From contig OY482853.1 in NCBI GenBank assembly GCA_960531495.1, positions 4,698,522 through 4,762,521 of the forward strand: a stretch of DNA of 64,000 bases, written 5' to 3'. The notes beneath the pieces were generated by a model that saw only the letters and a program-made list of their open reading frames with translations, was not told the origin of the DNA and did no database searches. This document shows positions 22,594 to 35,032 of this stretch, one piece after another (positions within the stretch are counted from its first letter, which is position 1; each line of letters starts with the position of its first letter). Both the position numbers and the translations under genes were made by a program. The DNA is from Zeus faber. Taxonomy: Eukaryota; Chordata; Actinopteri; Zeiformes; Zeidae.

Positions 22594-25500
22594 TCCTTTA
22601 AGTAAACGATGGGAACGAGCAGATTCCTTTTTATCTTCCTTTCATTTCGTAGAATAGTAGGATGATCCTATAACGTATTTGTTAAGTAAGTTCCAGAACC
22701 GTCGTCCCACTTTGGTAATAACTTTAAGAGCCAAACATGGTGAGACCCCCACCCAACACCTCGGTGCCCAAATGTTATTCCTGAAAAGCAAACGCATGAA
22801 CAACAACAAAGAAAACATTTTACCAGAGCTGAAATATTTCTGATTTCATATTCTATCATACTAATTAAATTGAGATACTGCTCTCTCTCTCATATGAACA
22901 GTGTGTGCGTGCGTGCGCGGAGTGTACATGCAGGGTGTGTGTATGCAGAGTTTAAACAAAGGGAAGACGGGCGGAGAACAAAGCGAACATGAAGTGTGAT
23001 GAAGAGGAGACATGATGGGAACAGCAGATCACAGGCGGAGGCAGCTGTCGCTCTGGGAAGGATCACACAGGAGGAGAGCAGAGCGGGAGCGAGGGCCTCG
23101 CCTCCGACGACGATGACGAGCGCCGCCGCATTATTATTTTTTTGCACGAGCCGGGTCCCGCGTCCCAACGGCGACGAGCACGTGGCGCCGCCGCGCCGCC
23201 AATTCGGTGGTGATTGATTGAAACATCAAAAGCTTTGCAGGGAGTGAGTTGAAGGGTCTGAGAGGAGGATGAGTCATGGCGAGGGGGCGATTGTTCTGCT
23301 CCAGAGTCTTTGTCACTTCATTCCAGTTCCTACTGCAGGAGCTAATGGAGGTTTGCGCTCTGGGCCTTCTGAACGGATGTTAACGGGCAGATATGACGAC
23401 GCTCGCCGAGCGACCAGGAAGCAGGCCGTGCGGTGAATATTTAGTGGGTGCGGCGAGATCTGATGCAATTATAACGCGAAAATGAATCAGTTACCAGTTA
23501 CCATCTCTGCCGAGGAGGAGGAGGAGGAGGCGACTCGGAGGAGAAGACTCATTTTGGTTCTCGTCGCCCTGCGATCCCCACATCAACGCTTTGTCCTGGG
23601 GGTGTGGGAGTGTTTTTTTTTTTGCCTTTTAATACTGAGAGTCGCAGTGGTCAGTGACGCCATTGCCCAACTTTGGAAATGCAACCACAAACCCAGGATC
23701 AGTCACGATGGTTAAAGTCCAAAATGTGGTGTTTGCCCACTAGGGCACTACTCTAAAACACAGATCAAAGCAAGAAAAGCATTTCAGTGCTTTGCCTCCC
23801 TGACAGGTCATCCTATCTTTATTATTGTTTATTTGTCAGATATTTGTTATTCCTGACACAGACCTCGGGTTTTCTCAGTCCTGGTATGTTTTTAAGGCGG
23901 TATGATGGTAATTTATCACAGTTAGATAAATCAGCTGACTTCCCCATGATATCATTTACCTTTTCGCGGTGTGTTCTTCTCCCCTGAATACGAATCCAAC
24001 TTGTTTAGTTTGAGGCTTCCAGGAGACGTTCCTTCCCGCATGGATAGCAACCGCTTCAACGGCGCCTGAAACATTTGAAGCATTTATTGTAAAAACTCTG
24101 GCGAGCGCCGATCCACGCATTGTGTATTCCGCTGCCATGCAGCAGCTCATTCAGCTGTCAGGAAGGTTTCATCAGAGGAAATTACTTCCGGGTATTTAAT
24201 ATGCAATTCATTAAAATCTTGAGAGAAAACCATACTTTTCTTGGATGATAGAAATCCAGGAGGATTAATGACAAAAAATAAATAAAAAGAAATAAGCGTT
24301 CAGGTTTGATAGTAAGTTGTTCTTCTCTCGGCCACTGGAGGGAGCTGTTGCTTCTTCCACTCCTGGTGGAGGCTGCTCTGCAAGGCCGCTCGTCCTCCTG
24401 CAGGAGCCTCACTGTCCTCAGGGTACGAGAGTTAAAGAGTCCCGGCTCAGCTATCATGTTCACGGTCACTCGCTTAGCAGCAGAATATTTTCTGCGGAAG
24501 CCCAGTTTGTCCCTCGCGGCTTCCCCTACGGGGCCGGGGGCGGAGAAACAATTGCGCGAGGATTATCGGCAAATGTCACTGCATCAGCGCCGCTCAACCT
24601 GATTATGTCAACAGGGAAACACACTGGTCGCGCCCGCGCACTGTCCCCGACGCAGGGAGCTTCCTGAGCCTCGGGGCCTTGAGGGAAATTAGCGGATAAT
24701 CAAGGAAGGTCAAGCCCGGCACCGCGCTGCCGTCAGAACCCAAAAGAGGCTCCTCCGAGCGCTTAGCGCACCAACCCCGCGAGCTCAACCAGGGCTGCTT
24801 TAAACAGGCTTTTTACCAACGGCATCTGCGGAACTCCGGGAAATGAGTGAGACGGAGAGGCATTGAGACTCTTTTTTTGGGGAGGCGCGGCCCTTTGAAC
24901 AGTAATCGTCTTGGGCTGCTCCGTCTCCGTCTCCTCAGATATGTTCCATCACAGGAGGAGAACATAGGTAGAGCGTTTACCGTTTCACACACATTCCTGT
25001 TCTCTCATTTCCTATGGTGCACCAACAAAACGCGCACACGCACACACATACTCCCTGAAGTTATATCCATCATCAGACCAATCTCATCAAAACGCCTTCC
25101 CAAAGCTTCTCAAAAGGCGGTGTTTTTTAAAGCTGGTATCAGTAAGTTGACCGTCAAGGGTGTGGGAGGAGCTGCTGATACCAGATACTTTGCCGCAGAG
25201 AAAGCAAAGCGGCAGAGGTGGAAAATCCGAGGGTGAAATTCCGCCCAGGGATTATGGGGACGACCGCCTGGCTCGATGGCACCAACCCAGTGCCCCAACC
25301 GATCGGCTTGGGCAAAATCACGGCCGCTCTTTTACCTTGAAAACCTCAAAATTTTCACCTCTGCAAACCAGGTGGAAAGTTGTACTATATGCATTTCTGC
25401 CGTATGCACAGTAGCTCCATAGAGGTTATGTTGCAGTGGAGATCGCCAATCAGGTTCCAAACATTCTTAAAGTGGCCATTTTGAACCATATTTTAACCAA

Positions 25501-25699
25501 GTCTTGGCGTGTTACATGGCTTTTAATCTGCGTTTGTCTCGTGTTTGACTCATTTCATGGTCATGAAATCCGCCTTGATTTATTTTCCGTGAATCCAACA
25601 TTTCACACCTCTGGGAGTTTTATCATTTTTACTTTCAAAACACAAACCAAGAGGTGAAAAACGAAATCCAAAGCAACTCCAGTGTATGCGAAAGTATGA
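22594..25699. other. Intergenic stretch with no recognised gene
   Basis: Mixed composition. GC-richer patches at 23000-23300, 23480-23570 and 24300-24850 have open frames on both strands but no recognisable domain or consistent splice sites. A (GAG)n-like run sits at 23513-23530. I see no large repeat boundaries. Confidence 0.5.
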
Positions 25700-27330
25700 A
25701 AGAGGACTTATTATGCTGCTTTTTAACAAGTTCATAATGTGTCCCACCACAGCAAAACCCACCATCTTGTGCATTTCTAACATCGCCAGGAGCAGTTGAA
25801 AAAACCTTTCTTGAAGGAAAATGAGATTTTTCCAGATGTGTTCCTTTGTGTGTTTTTTACTCTCTCAACGTATTTTCAAAACCGAGTTTGATTTATAAAT
25901 AGGAGAAAAATGTTAAACCGTGGAGTTAAATATTCCAGTTAGATTACACAGGGGGAAACAGTTCACTTAGAGACGCTGAACAGCACTGAACAATGCTGAT
26001 CTATTGTTTACGTTAATGTGAGCGTCCAGGTGAAGATAATTCCTCCAATTCTCATGTGATGTGAAGTCACAATGTGAAACCGTTTTGATAGAATTCAACC
26101 TTTAAATTGTACTACTTTCACACACACGAAGGCGTCGTTGTGAAATGCTTAGAAGAAGAAACCTTTGCATCACGCACCTACGTCACTTCCGTAAACAGAT
26201 GGTTAAAGCGCAGCACGGGGGTGTTTTAGTCTCACTTGTCTGTGAAAACTTTCTTCTTCGTATCGCTATGGATTACGCGAAGCGGGTGGCAGAAGCTCTG
26301 AATCATATCTCGGACCTTAATCTGACCAGTGCGATAGATCCAAGTCAGTGCAAGCAGTGCGTACTGGACTTTATTTTCAGTTCTCCCACAGCGACGCTGA
26401 ATCTGACATTATCCCAGACTTGGAGAACATTTCAAACAGCGGATTTCAAACTTAATGTGACGATCAGGAACCACCGGAGGAGACCGACGATACGCCCGTT
26501 GATGTTGCAACGGAAGAAGTTGATGACGGGATGAAGTCCGTTGAGGTTGGTGACAGATTTTCAGATTTTCTGAGATTCATATTATTTATAGACTCTACAT
26601 TTTGTTGTGTTGTCTGTACTTTTAAACTCCAAAATAATTCCACTTTTATAAAAACAAAAATAGTTGTGTTGTTGAGCTCTTCGTGATTGGCCCATTCAGC
26701 AGTATGTTAAGTAGCCATGAGGCTTGGTTTGTCCAGCAACCCCATTTGCGTTCTGGGAGCTGAATGAACCTGGTGTGGGTACAACTTTGAAGGTGATTAT
26801 CTCAGAATCAGTTTGCCACACCTTTGTCATTAACAAGTCATAGCTTTAAAGATATTAGCTTGATTTGCACAAGTGACACCTTGTTTGGAAGCTCTGACTC
26901 TCCACTTTCAAATGACGTGGGAAAAAAAAATCGAAAGCCGCCAAATGACCCTAAAGTATGGGTCACATATAGGTCCTCAAGGTCCCCAAAACATGTTTTT
27001 GAAGTTTTTTGCTGACACCACTCAGATGATGCATTCTGGCCAGTGTGACATGCCTCAAAACCCTGTTCCAGGACGCTCTGTTTCAGTGGGTGTCGCCTCC
27101 CTCCTGAGGCCTAGTTCTAAGAGCCAATGAGGTTTGAGTATGAGTGGTAGGGTTCCGTCGTATGAAGTACGGAAACTTTCACTGATTTCAGCTTATCAGT
27201 TCACCAAAATGTGTTTAACAAATTTTAGGCAAGAAATAATCAACCAGTTGTTGAATCTTCAGTCATATTAGATCTACGAAGCCTTGTTTAAAAGTTTCTT
27301 GGCAAGGGCACTGCTGCACTGCCGGTTGCA
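25700..27330 (+). mobile_element. Family G element, longest copy
   Basis: Starts AGGACTTATTATGCTGC and runs to a GAAATAATCAACCAG..GAATCTTC..TTAAAAGTTT segment near 27230-27300 that is shared with the deletion copy at 7950-8335. Its segment 25715-26975 matches the reverse complement of 41180-42580 at roughly 80% by eye. A coding-like block (26145-26530) is shared with that copy. Superfamily not recognised; a DNA transposon is likely given defined ends and deletion derivatives. Confidence 0.55.
26145..26534 (+). pseudogene. Coding remnant of family G (129 codons)
   Basis: Contains HLRHFRKQ, MDYAKRVAEAL and NHISDLNLTSAIDPSQC, the last identical in the inverted copy at 41.9-42.1 kb. After SQC the two copies keep homologous DNA but in different frames. 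One frame of the minus copy reads an acidic segment (DDETEYFQEPPEATDD). Strong protein-level conservation in the first block suggests a formerly translated N-terminal exon of an element protein. I do not recognise the protein. Confidence 0.45.
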
Positions 27331-28439
27331 CTGCAACCAGCATTTTCATTCGTTGTTTCATTCGGTAAGGAAACTAAAATAAAAAATACAAAATAAAATA
27401 AAAACAAAAACATGGTTTTGTTTTCTAGGCAGTGGATGGTGCGGCGCAGAGTGTTGTTATGCAGGGCAACGGGATGTCACGCCATCACTGTAGAAAGCAC
27501 AGCGACGGTGACGGTGCGACCTCTCATATCACCGCTGGAGGAGCCTGATTGGTGCCATGATTAGGTGAAGCGATTGGGTTCTGGCTGATGTCGTTGATAT
27601 TCCATTTGGACCATTTTGGCGCAGAATGACAAATCTTACCGGCCCATCCTTTAACCGCACCCCAGTACAAATCATCACCAGACAGAACTTGAAAGCCGTT
27701 TTTTTTTTTTTTTTTTTTTTTGCACATCTCTCGTCATGAATTTCTCATCCCGAGTTCTAAAACGTCGCTGCATATTCTGACTGCGCAAATGAGCTTTAAT
27801 AATATAACATAAACTAAAAAGTAATGGAATATAAAACAAAGGCAACTCGGATCACTCCCCACCTTCATCCTTTTCTTCATCACTCCAGCTGCTCTCCTCC
27901 CAACCCCACCCTCCCTCCTCCTCCTCCTCCCCCTCATGGTCTTCTTCTTCGTCCTCTGTTTTCATGTTTCCAGCCTGGTGCTCAGCTGAAGAAAGGGACT
28001 TGGATATCATAATAGCCCTGAGAGGCTTTGCTCTGTGCTTCTGCAACTGTCTGTGACTCTGACTTCAAAGCCCAGGTTCCTAATCCTCGTGCCCCGTGGA
28101 GGTAAACAGGGGGCCAGCGTGTCAATACCTGGCCCGCGACGAGGATGGGGGGACTATCACTCGCCGCGCGGGGGCCTATGAGCGGGATTAGAACAAAGTA
28201 ATCCTCTGAGTGGAGCGACGCTCAACCGGGACAGCCGAGCCAGGGGTTAAACAAACAAACAATATGGAAAAGCTGAAGTTACAGCTCCGAGCCGCCGCGG
28301 CAACGACGGCACTGCCTGGTTTCTGCACGCACGCCCATGCACACACGTATGTGCACGCGCACGCACGCACGCACATTTCTTTGTCACAGACTGTAAAGTA
28401 CAATGAAAGGATGAAGGGCAAATTCTAAAGGGTTTGCAA
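27331..28439. other. Intergenic stretch with no recognised gene
   Basis: Includes an A-rich tract at 27370-27415, a 23-base T run at 27699-27721 and a CCT-rich patch at 27895-27930. Frames opposite the T run and the CCT patch are low-complexity. Confidence 0.5.
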
Positions 28440-28650
28440 AATAAAGAAGAAAAAATATACAGTATACATATACATATACACACATACATACATATATACA
28501 TACATACATATATATATATATATACACACACACATACAGTATGTATATACAGATATATATCTATATGTGTGTATATACATCTATATATATAAATATCTAT
28601 CTAGATACAGATATAAATATCAATCTATCTAGATACATATACATACCTAC
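28440..28650. repeat. TA/CA-rich microsatellite region
   Basis: Runs of ATAC, ATAT and CACA units with ATCTATCTAG interruptions. Confidence 0.9.
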
Positions 28651-29307
28651 ACAAGAAGAAGAAAGCAAAAATACAAAAATACAAAGACGAAAATATTACT
28701 AATTTATATACTATATACTCTATATGTTGATATACTATAATATGCATCTATGTACAGTTTGCACCATGCACATGCATTAAGTGTATACAGGTGCATACAC
28801 AGTCACACCCTCCGACTCGCTTAAAAACTTGCATGCCGCACGGTCAACTAAGTTGCAGGTTCAGATAAACAAGTTCTCCAAGCAGCAGGAAATAAAATAA
28901 ATGATTGTGTCAAATAAGGCACTGAAAACAAACCACAGCAGACAGAACAGCATTGGTATAGAAGTGGGGATGTCTATTTAAGCAACTGAAATGTTTTCCT
29001 AAAGTAATATAGTGGTGCATGGCTGCTACTGTCATAATGAAGCATGGATGATTTATGGCTCACCTGAGCCAGGAAGGAGGAATTAAAGTGGCCGCCGCCG
29101 CCGCCGCCGCCATGTTGGGCTCCTCGGCTGACAGGGAACAGCGTTTCCCAAACTTACAACAACCGCAAAACCATTCAGGCAGTTCATTTATAGATTTCCC
29201 CAGATTAACGTATATATTTGGACACGTTTTGGGGAGGCTTTTGTGAGTAGCAAGTGTAATTTGATTTTAGGGAACCCCACCCCCCACCAACCTTCCTGCC
29301 AGTGCTG
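28651..29307. other. Intergenic stretch; (GCC)n run
   Basis: A GCCGCC run (29091-29111) is embedded in otherwise unremarkable sequence. No gene recognised. Confidence 0.5.
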
Positions 29308-29612
29308 AAAGGACCTACCCCCATATCTTCAGGTTTTATCAGTCCATTATGATGGCGGAAAACAACTTCCAGGCGTGCGGCATAGGATTGTGGTGTCTCC
29401 TCTGGGTTCTGTCTACATTTGTTGATGTTGGAGACAACATCGTGGAAGGCTTGTCGAACGCCTGCGATGACCTGATCGACGAATTGACGCCACAGTAGGT
29501 TGTCTGCGTTAATGATGTTAGGCTCGTCCCATTGTGTTACCAGCAACACATGAATATTCAAAAATCCCTTTTAATTCTGAGAACTTCCAACAATAAGAAG
29601 AAACCCTAAGAA
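29308..29612 (-). pseudogene. Endogenous retrovirus gag fragment, inverted arm (minus)
   Basis: The minus strand encodes part of a retroviral Gag capsid region in one open frame, including a PEETPQSYAARLE block of the gamma-like capsid type. It is a near-identical inverted copy of 31100-31391 (more than 90% by eye apart from a few indels). The open frame stays intact in this arm, while the other arm has stops. The outer boundary is abrupt at about 29308 and the inner boundary is the end of the hAT-like element at 29613. It is an old virus-derived copy and not functional. Confidence 0.75.
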
Positions 29613-29724
29613 CAGGGGTCCTCAACCCCAACCTCTCCAGCTCTCAACATTTCAAATGTTAAAAGTTAAAAATGTTTTTTATTTCAGTTCCATATGCATA
29701 TGTTTTAACCTTTTAATAATGTAA

Positions 29725-29786
<62 letters not shown>

Positions 29787-31099
29787 AACACATACAGACA
29801 GATACATATATGGATAACATATACACATATATATTCAGAATATAACATTACACCGATAGCGTATACACATGTGCATCAATTTGTGCATTCTAAACATTAT
29901 CCGCACATCAGCTGGTGAGAAGTAGTATAAAGAATAGTATAAAGAAGTATAAATAGCCGCCATGCTTGGAGCTTCCTGGAAATCCGGCTTCCACCCTCTA
30001 CACATTTCTCATGCATTTTTTAGAGTCAACTGTTCTCATGCCAGGATGCACTCGAGAGACTCCTATCTGGTCTTTGTGAGAAGCTATCTGCATGTCTTTA
30101 AAACCCTCTGTTAGAAAGTTAAATGAGCACATGAATATCCCTGGAGATCGTTTACCTGCAGCGTCTGGGAAATACGATTTTTTATGGTGGAGCAGACATT
30201 ACAGTGCAGCTGCAAAGTAGAATGGATAGCCCCGGTTGAGAGCTTATTTAACACTTGATGTCATGCGGCTACATCATTTGTGAAGGCGGGATAACTCATT
30301 TGGAAAATGAAAAGTCCCTCGGATTGATGCCCGATTTCTAATCACCCACAATATTGTAGGGCGCCCAATTCACAGGCTGCAAGTGTTTTTGGGTAAAATG
30401 TCAGTTAGATAGTTTGAAAACAATCCAAGCTGGGTCGCAGCTCTGTTAAGGCGAGAGAATCACATCCTGCGGTGGAATAGGTACACATTACCGTACCGTG
30501 TGGAATAAATGCACCTGGAGGACAATACTGTGCTTACAGTTACACTTTCATTCAACACTCTGTAAAGTGTTGAAGCATCAAAGTACCCCGATATTAAATG
30601 TAATCATCAAAAGTCATAGCACTGGCTTGACATTGTGAGCTCATCACGGACACGCCCTGTCCTTGGCGACTATAGGGTTAACACCCCAGTTCTGGTAAAT
30701 CTGCTCTGAGGCACATGTCCCCAACTTAGCGGTCGTGGCCCCATGTGTTGATGATTGATATGTTTCATTTAAATTAAATTGTTGAATAGGATTCAAATGT
30801 GTAATTTCTCATTTCTCTGTATTGTATTTGCAGCTCCCTCCATGCTCTGGGATATAATAAAGGAAGCCGATGAGATCCCCAAATTACCATGAAACAGTTC
30901 CCTAATATGCCAATGTGGAATATCTGCACTTTGAACGGTAATATGTCCGTTAAGAAAGTTTCTCATTTCGTCTCTATCTTTTGCTTTTCGGCCTAAATGT
31001 GAATCACAGCAGCAGCTGAAAAATGTGTCAGTCTCTACTGAGAATTTTGGGACTTCGCCCTGAACAACTTCAGGGCCAAAAAAAGGTTGAGGACCCCTG
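29613..31099. mobile_element. hAT-like non-autonomous element (1487 bp)
   Basis: Terminal inverted repeats CAGGGGTCCTCAACC at 29613-29627 and its reverse complement at 31085-31099, a form typical of hAT elements of the Charlie/Tip100 type. No transposase frame is visible inside. The flanks are inverted copies of one gag segment, so no ordinary 8-bp direct duplication can be recognised. A TG/TA microsatellite lies near the left end. Confidence 0.7.
29725..29781. repeat. (TG)n(TA)n microsatellite
   Basis: About 8 TG units followed by about 21 TA units. Confidence 0.95.
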
Positions 31100-32083
31100 T
31101 TCTGAGGGTTTCTTCTTATTGTTGGAAGTTTTCAGAATTAAAAGGGATTTTTGAATATTCATGTGTTGCTGGTAACACAATGGGACGAGCCTAACATCAT
31201 TAACGCAGACAAACTACAGTGACATCAATTCGTCGATCAGGTCATCGCAGGGATTCGACAAGCCTTCCCCGATGTTGTCGATCTCTCCAACATCAAATGA
31301 CCGAACCCAGCCTATGCTGCATGCCTGGAAGTTGTTTTCCGCCATCATAGTGGACTGATAAAACCTGAAAATATGGGGGTAGGTCCTCTGACCCTATATG
31401 TGACTCATCTACGGTCCGCGTTCATTAACGGACTCATGCACCCCCTTGGGGACATGTTGAAACGCATGTTTGTCACCTGGAAGACGGCGACCTTCGCTGA
31501 CACCTTCCTCCATGCCGAACACGCCTACGAGACACACCAAAGAGACAAAGACCGCAAACAAGATCAAATGAAACAACCTGAGTCCCGGACCAAGATGACC
31601 ATGGTCGCACAGGCCATCACTCAAGGTCAGCGAGGTCCGTCACAGCAAAACACCCTTCGCCAGTTTCAACGAGGAGGAGGATTAGCCGTATTAGTCACCG
31701 AGGCCGAGGAGGTACCAACACAGGCCGCAACACCTGCTACTGCTGCGGCCAGGAAGGACACTGGGCCCGCAACCGTTTCGTGTCACGACAGAGACGACCA
31801 CAGGGCAACGGGGGTCAAAAAGGGGAATCAGGACAATATCAGAGTTGACACCGGGAGGAGGGGACCCCAGGGAACGACCCAAGCCCTGGCTCTGCTCACC
31901 CTGATCACAACTGTCTCCCCCGCTCACCAATATCCCTGCCAACCTGTGGACAAAACGATGCCAATGCCATCAGCGCTGCATCCACTGAGGAAGCCAATGC
32001 CACTGCCAAAAACTAAGAACTCACACCCAGTGATTACACCCAGCAGAAACCGTGAGCCGGCAAAGAACATGGCATCCATTTAG
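31100..32083 (+). pseudogene. Endogenous retrovirus gag (capsid to nucleocapsid), broken
   Basis: Plus-strand Gag: the capsid part (31100-31391, duplicated inverted at 29308-29612) carries stops. An open frame from 31373 then continues through the capsid C-terminal part and a charged KDRKQDQMK linker. A nucleocapsid zinc knuckle lies at about 31730-31775 in another frame (CYCCGQEGHWARN); its final cysteine position appears replaced by arginine. After about 31900 the sequence passes to env-like material, so no pol is present. Gamma-like character is inferred from capsid style only. Confidence 0.75.
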
Positions 32084-32261
32084 CATTCATACTAATCACA
32101 ACATTATTAATAGTACTCCCAATACTGTGCCATTATGCTCATCCGCTAAAAGATAATAGGGTCCTATGACCTACGACCCCCCAACCAATGGAGTACACAT
32201 GGGACTGCATGATACACTGCAGCCATGTCAACTGAAAAACAACAATCTGTAAACGCCCCCG

Positions 32262-32665
32262 GTGTCTATATAGATGCCTTCGGAGTTCCAAGGGGGGGTC
32301 GCCTCACAAATATATGCTATATTTTGTCCCTGGTGAACAACTGACAAAAATGTTGATTGGGCGAACTACACGATTATAATCAACAACGTTTTGCCAATTC
32401 CACGTTTCAATTGTTCGAGGCCCTCGGTGAGCAGCTAGATGCAAATTCAGTGGAATACTGACTGGCTGGACAAATGTTCGGCAAATGGGGAGTCCTACTA
32501 TGATAACCATATACAATGTGTTGTCTTTTTTTACATACCGTTTATTTCTCATGTAACGATCATTTGTTTTATTGTATTTGTTCCCGCTTTATTCGTACTA
32601 TACATTTATATGTACCTATTGTTGCTGGCTTGGTTTGAGGTTTCTCGCTATCATGCTTTTGTTGT
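32262..32665 (+). pseudogene. Endogenous retrovirus env transmembrane-subunit remnant
   Basis: Frame-shifted pieces between 32262 and 32450 resemble the ectodomain of a retroviral transmembrane envelope subunit, including an NVDW block and a following heptad-like stretch. A long hydrophobic segment (about 32525-32640) follows, as expected for the membrane anchor. Several stops and frameshifts are present. It lies between the gag remnant and the polypurine tract/LTR, in the right order for env. Moderate confidence; it is a relic. Confidence 0.5.
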
Positions 32666-32739
32666 GTTTAGTTCACATTTCATCTTTAAGTATTTACATT
32701 TTACATCGTTTTTTTAATTATCCTCATGTTTATATGATT

Positions 32740-32750
32740 AAAAGGGTGGA
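32740..32750 (+). other. Retroviral polypurine tract
   Basis: AAAAGGGTGGA immediately precedes the TG that opens the candidate 3' LTR, the usual layout for plus-strand priming. Confidence 0.6.
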
Positions 32751-33089
32751 TGTAACTAAATAATGGCACTATACATATATAAATCTATGTAATCACATAA
32801 ACGTATATGGACACACATAATGACAAACACAACTTCATAGAACCCCAGTCACATATTTTCCATTATACACATAATTTCCACAGACATCCAAGCCTTAGAG
32901 TCCAGACGCAGCTATCATTGATCAGGCTTCACCTTGATGTAGCTGCAGAGAGCGAGAACAACATTTGTCACATAGTTCACCAGTAACGCCAAACTGACTA
33001 TATATTGTTTCTGACTTCCCATAATAAACTGTTCGACTCAGAGAGCTGCTCCTTAGCTCATCTCTGATTCGACTCGTGTACAAGTAACA
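32751..33089 (+). repeat. Candidate 3' LTR of the endogenous retrovirus (339 bp)
   Basis: Begins TGTAAC directly after the polypurine tract and ends AGTAACA, giving TG..CA ends with imperfect inverted termini. It holds ATATATAAAT at 32775-32784 (TATA-like) and AATAAA at 33023-33028 followed by a short R/U5-like region. No matching 5' LTR is visible within the window, so the boundaries are tentative. Confidence 0.5.
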
Positions 33090-34631
33090 CCAACGTCCGT
33101 CTGCCTCTTTATTTAAGACCACCGATTGACAAACTGCATATTAAAGCGACCGATTAATTTCTGTAACGGTGTTTTTTTGGAGGAGAGAAGAGGATGAGTC
33201 GGAGCTCATTAATGGATGTTTTTTCTCTTCAGAAGCCACTTCAAAAAACAAACATCGATAAATAATCGGCCCCCTTTTTTTTTTTAGGTCGGCTTATTCA
33301 TGCAGACCAGGTCCTCAGTGCCGCGCCCCGGCTAGAGGGCGCCCCCCCCCCCCGCTCTTTAATCGACCGAGGCGCTGAAATGCCCCCGAACCGTTTGTCG
33401 GACTGGGCGGCGGTCCTCGTGCTGGACGGGCTCCCCGGCGCCGCTGCTGTTCACTAAACCACAACGCAAACAAGAACAAAGTAAGCAAGCAGACACGGCC
33501 ATCTTGTTACGCAGGAAGTCAAATGTTTGCGTTTATTTATTTGCTCATCAGCACAATAATATCAGCAACGCGGTCGCTATACGATCCAGACGCTATGACA
33601 GATGTCTGCGGACGCCGTACGCTTTTTAATTGTACAAGCACCAGGATGACATACGACATCTGGTGAGACATCGTAGCACATCGTTCCTCTGCGGCATCGC
33701 CATGACAACGAGCTGAAAGGAAGTGGAGCGGCCGCACGACAACCACGCCCGGGAAGACCGCCGATCTTCAAGCTGGAGCGCCACGGTCTGGGCCAGGGCT
33801 ACGTCTTCGGGACCCTCCGGTAGACGGCCTCGGCTTTTGTATTTGCTTGGAACCCGCCGCGCTCATTTAAAAAGAAAGTTACGAAGCGACAAAAGAGATT
33901 CAAACGAGGACGGAGCGGTCGGGAAAAGCAGAGGCGACGCCCACATCGCGTTCATGGTGATGGATGAAAGTGTAGAGTGGTTTAATCCAGGCAGCATCGC
34001 ACGAGGCCACAGGGAAACGAGAGTCAACAAACGAACATTTTGGAGGAGGTTTAGCGCCGGGAAGCTGAGGGGAAACAGGAACAGAGCGCTCCGACTGTAG
34101 CTAACGCCGGGGGAAAAAAAAAACAAAAAAACAAAAAACAGAGTGGGAGCACCGGGAATTCATCAATCCGAGCTGCTAGAGAGGAGTATCACATAACTGG
34201 AACCCTACGTGCGACTGTGTTCTCCCCTCAAACCCGGGTCCGATTGATGAGAGCTGTGCCGCCACCACTTCCTGCGGGAGCTCAGTCCGTGCTCGTTGAA
34301 CCATCCGCGTCGGGAGTGTTCACGCATCAAGCGACTTGGCCCTGCGTTATCCATCATCAAGCCAGATGGCTGCTTCAGACTCCGATGTCCCGCTTTGAAA
34401 CGTTCCTAATCAATCTGTATTATTAAACAGATATTTAGACCGGTTGGTTTTTTATTTATTTATTTTATTATTTTTTGCCACTGGGTCCTCGTCGGTTTGA
34501 TTCCCGGCGTGATAAAAGTCGTTGCTGTGTTTGAAGCTTCCCACTTCGAGAAAAAAAAAAGCCCAGAAGACTGGCCTGCTTCGGGAAGGTGTATTGCAAT
34601 GTGTTTGGATGGCTTCGGGCGGACGCACGCA
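33090..34631. other. Intergenic stretch with no recognised gene
   Basis: GC-rich patches (33310-33450 and 33720-33960) with overlapping open frames on both strands, none recognised. Homopolymer runs of C (about 33342-33353) and A (34110-34135). Confidence 0.5.
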
Positions 34632-34682
34632 CGGACATGCACACGCACACACGCGCACACACACACACACACACACACACGA
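34632..34682. repeat. (CA)n microsatellite
   Basis: CA units with CG interruptions, the purest part at 34656-34681. Confidence 0.95.
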
Positions 34683-35032
34683 TAGTTGGGTACTAACTAT
34701 ACCCTAGTGATCTTTTAAGAAACTGTACATTTCTGAATAGATTTTAGTGATGGTATTTTTTGCTCTGACGTGATGCCGGTCGGGTACTTATAACTCGGGA
34801 CACACGACAGCATAACAAAGACCATTCATTTGGGCCCGATTCCCCCCATCCGACGATGGTGATTTTTTGACGTTTCTAAAGATGACTGATGATCCTGCGG
34901 TGCGAGGTGCGTTACAAGTGTTTGGTACTTCCCCCCGATCTGCTCAGAAGTCCGGCGTGGTGGCAACCGCTTTCCACCCTAGATATCGAACATGGTCAAT
35001 ATTTAGGATGTGATATTCTTTGGTAACTGTTT

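Noticed and set aside
27524-27937. Minus-strand frames with poly-Lys and Arg/Glu-rich ends
   Set aside because: Arise from the 23-base T run and the CCT-rich patch; the remaining segment has no convincing family match.
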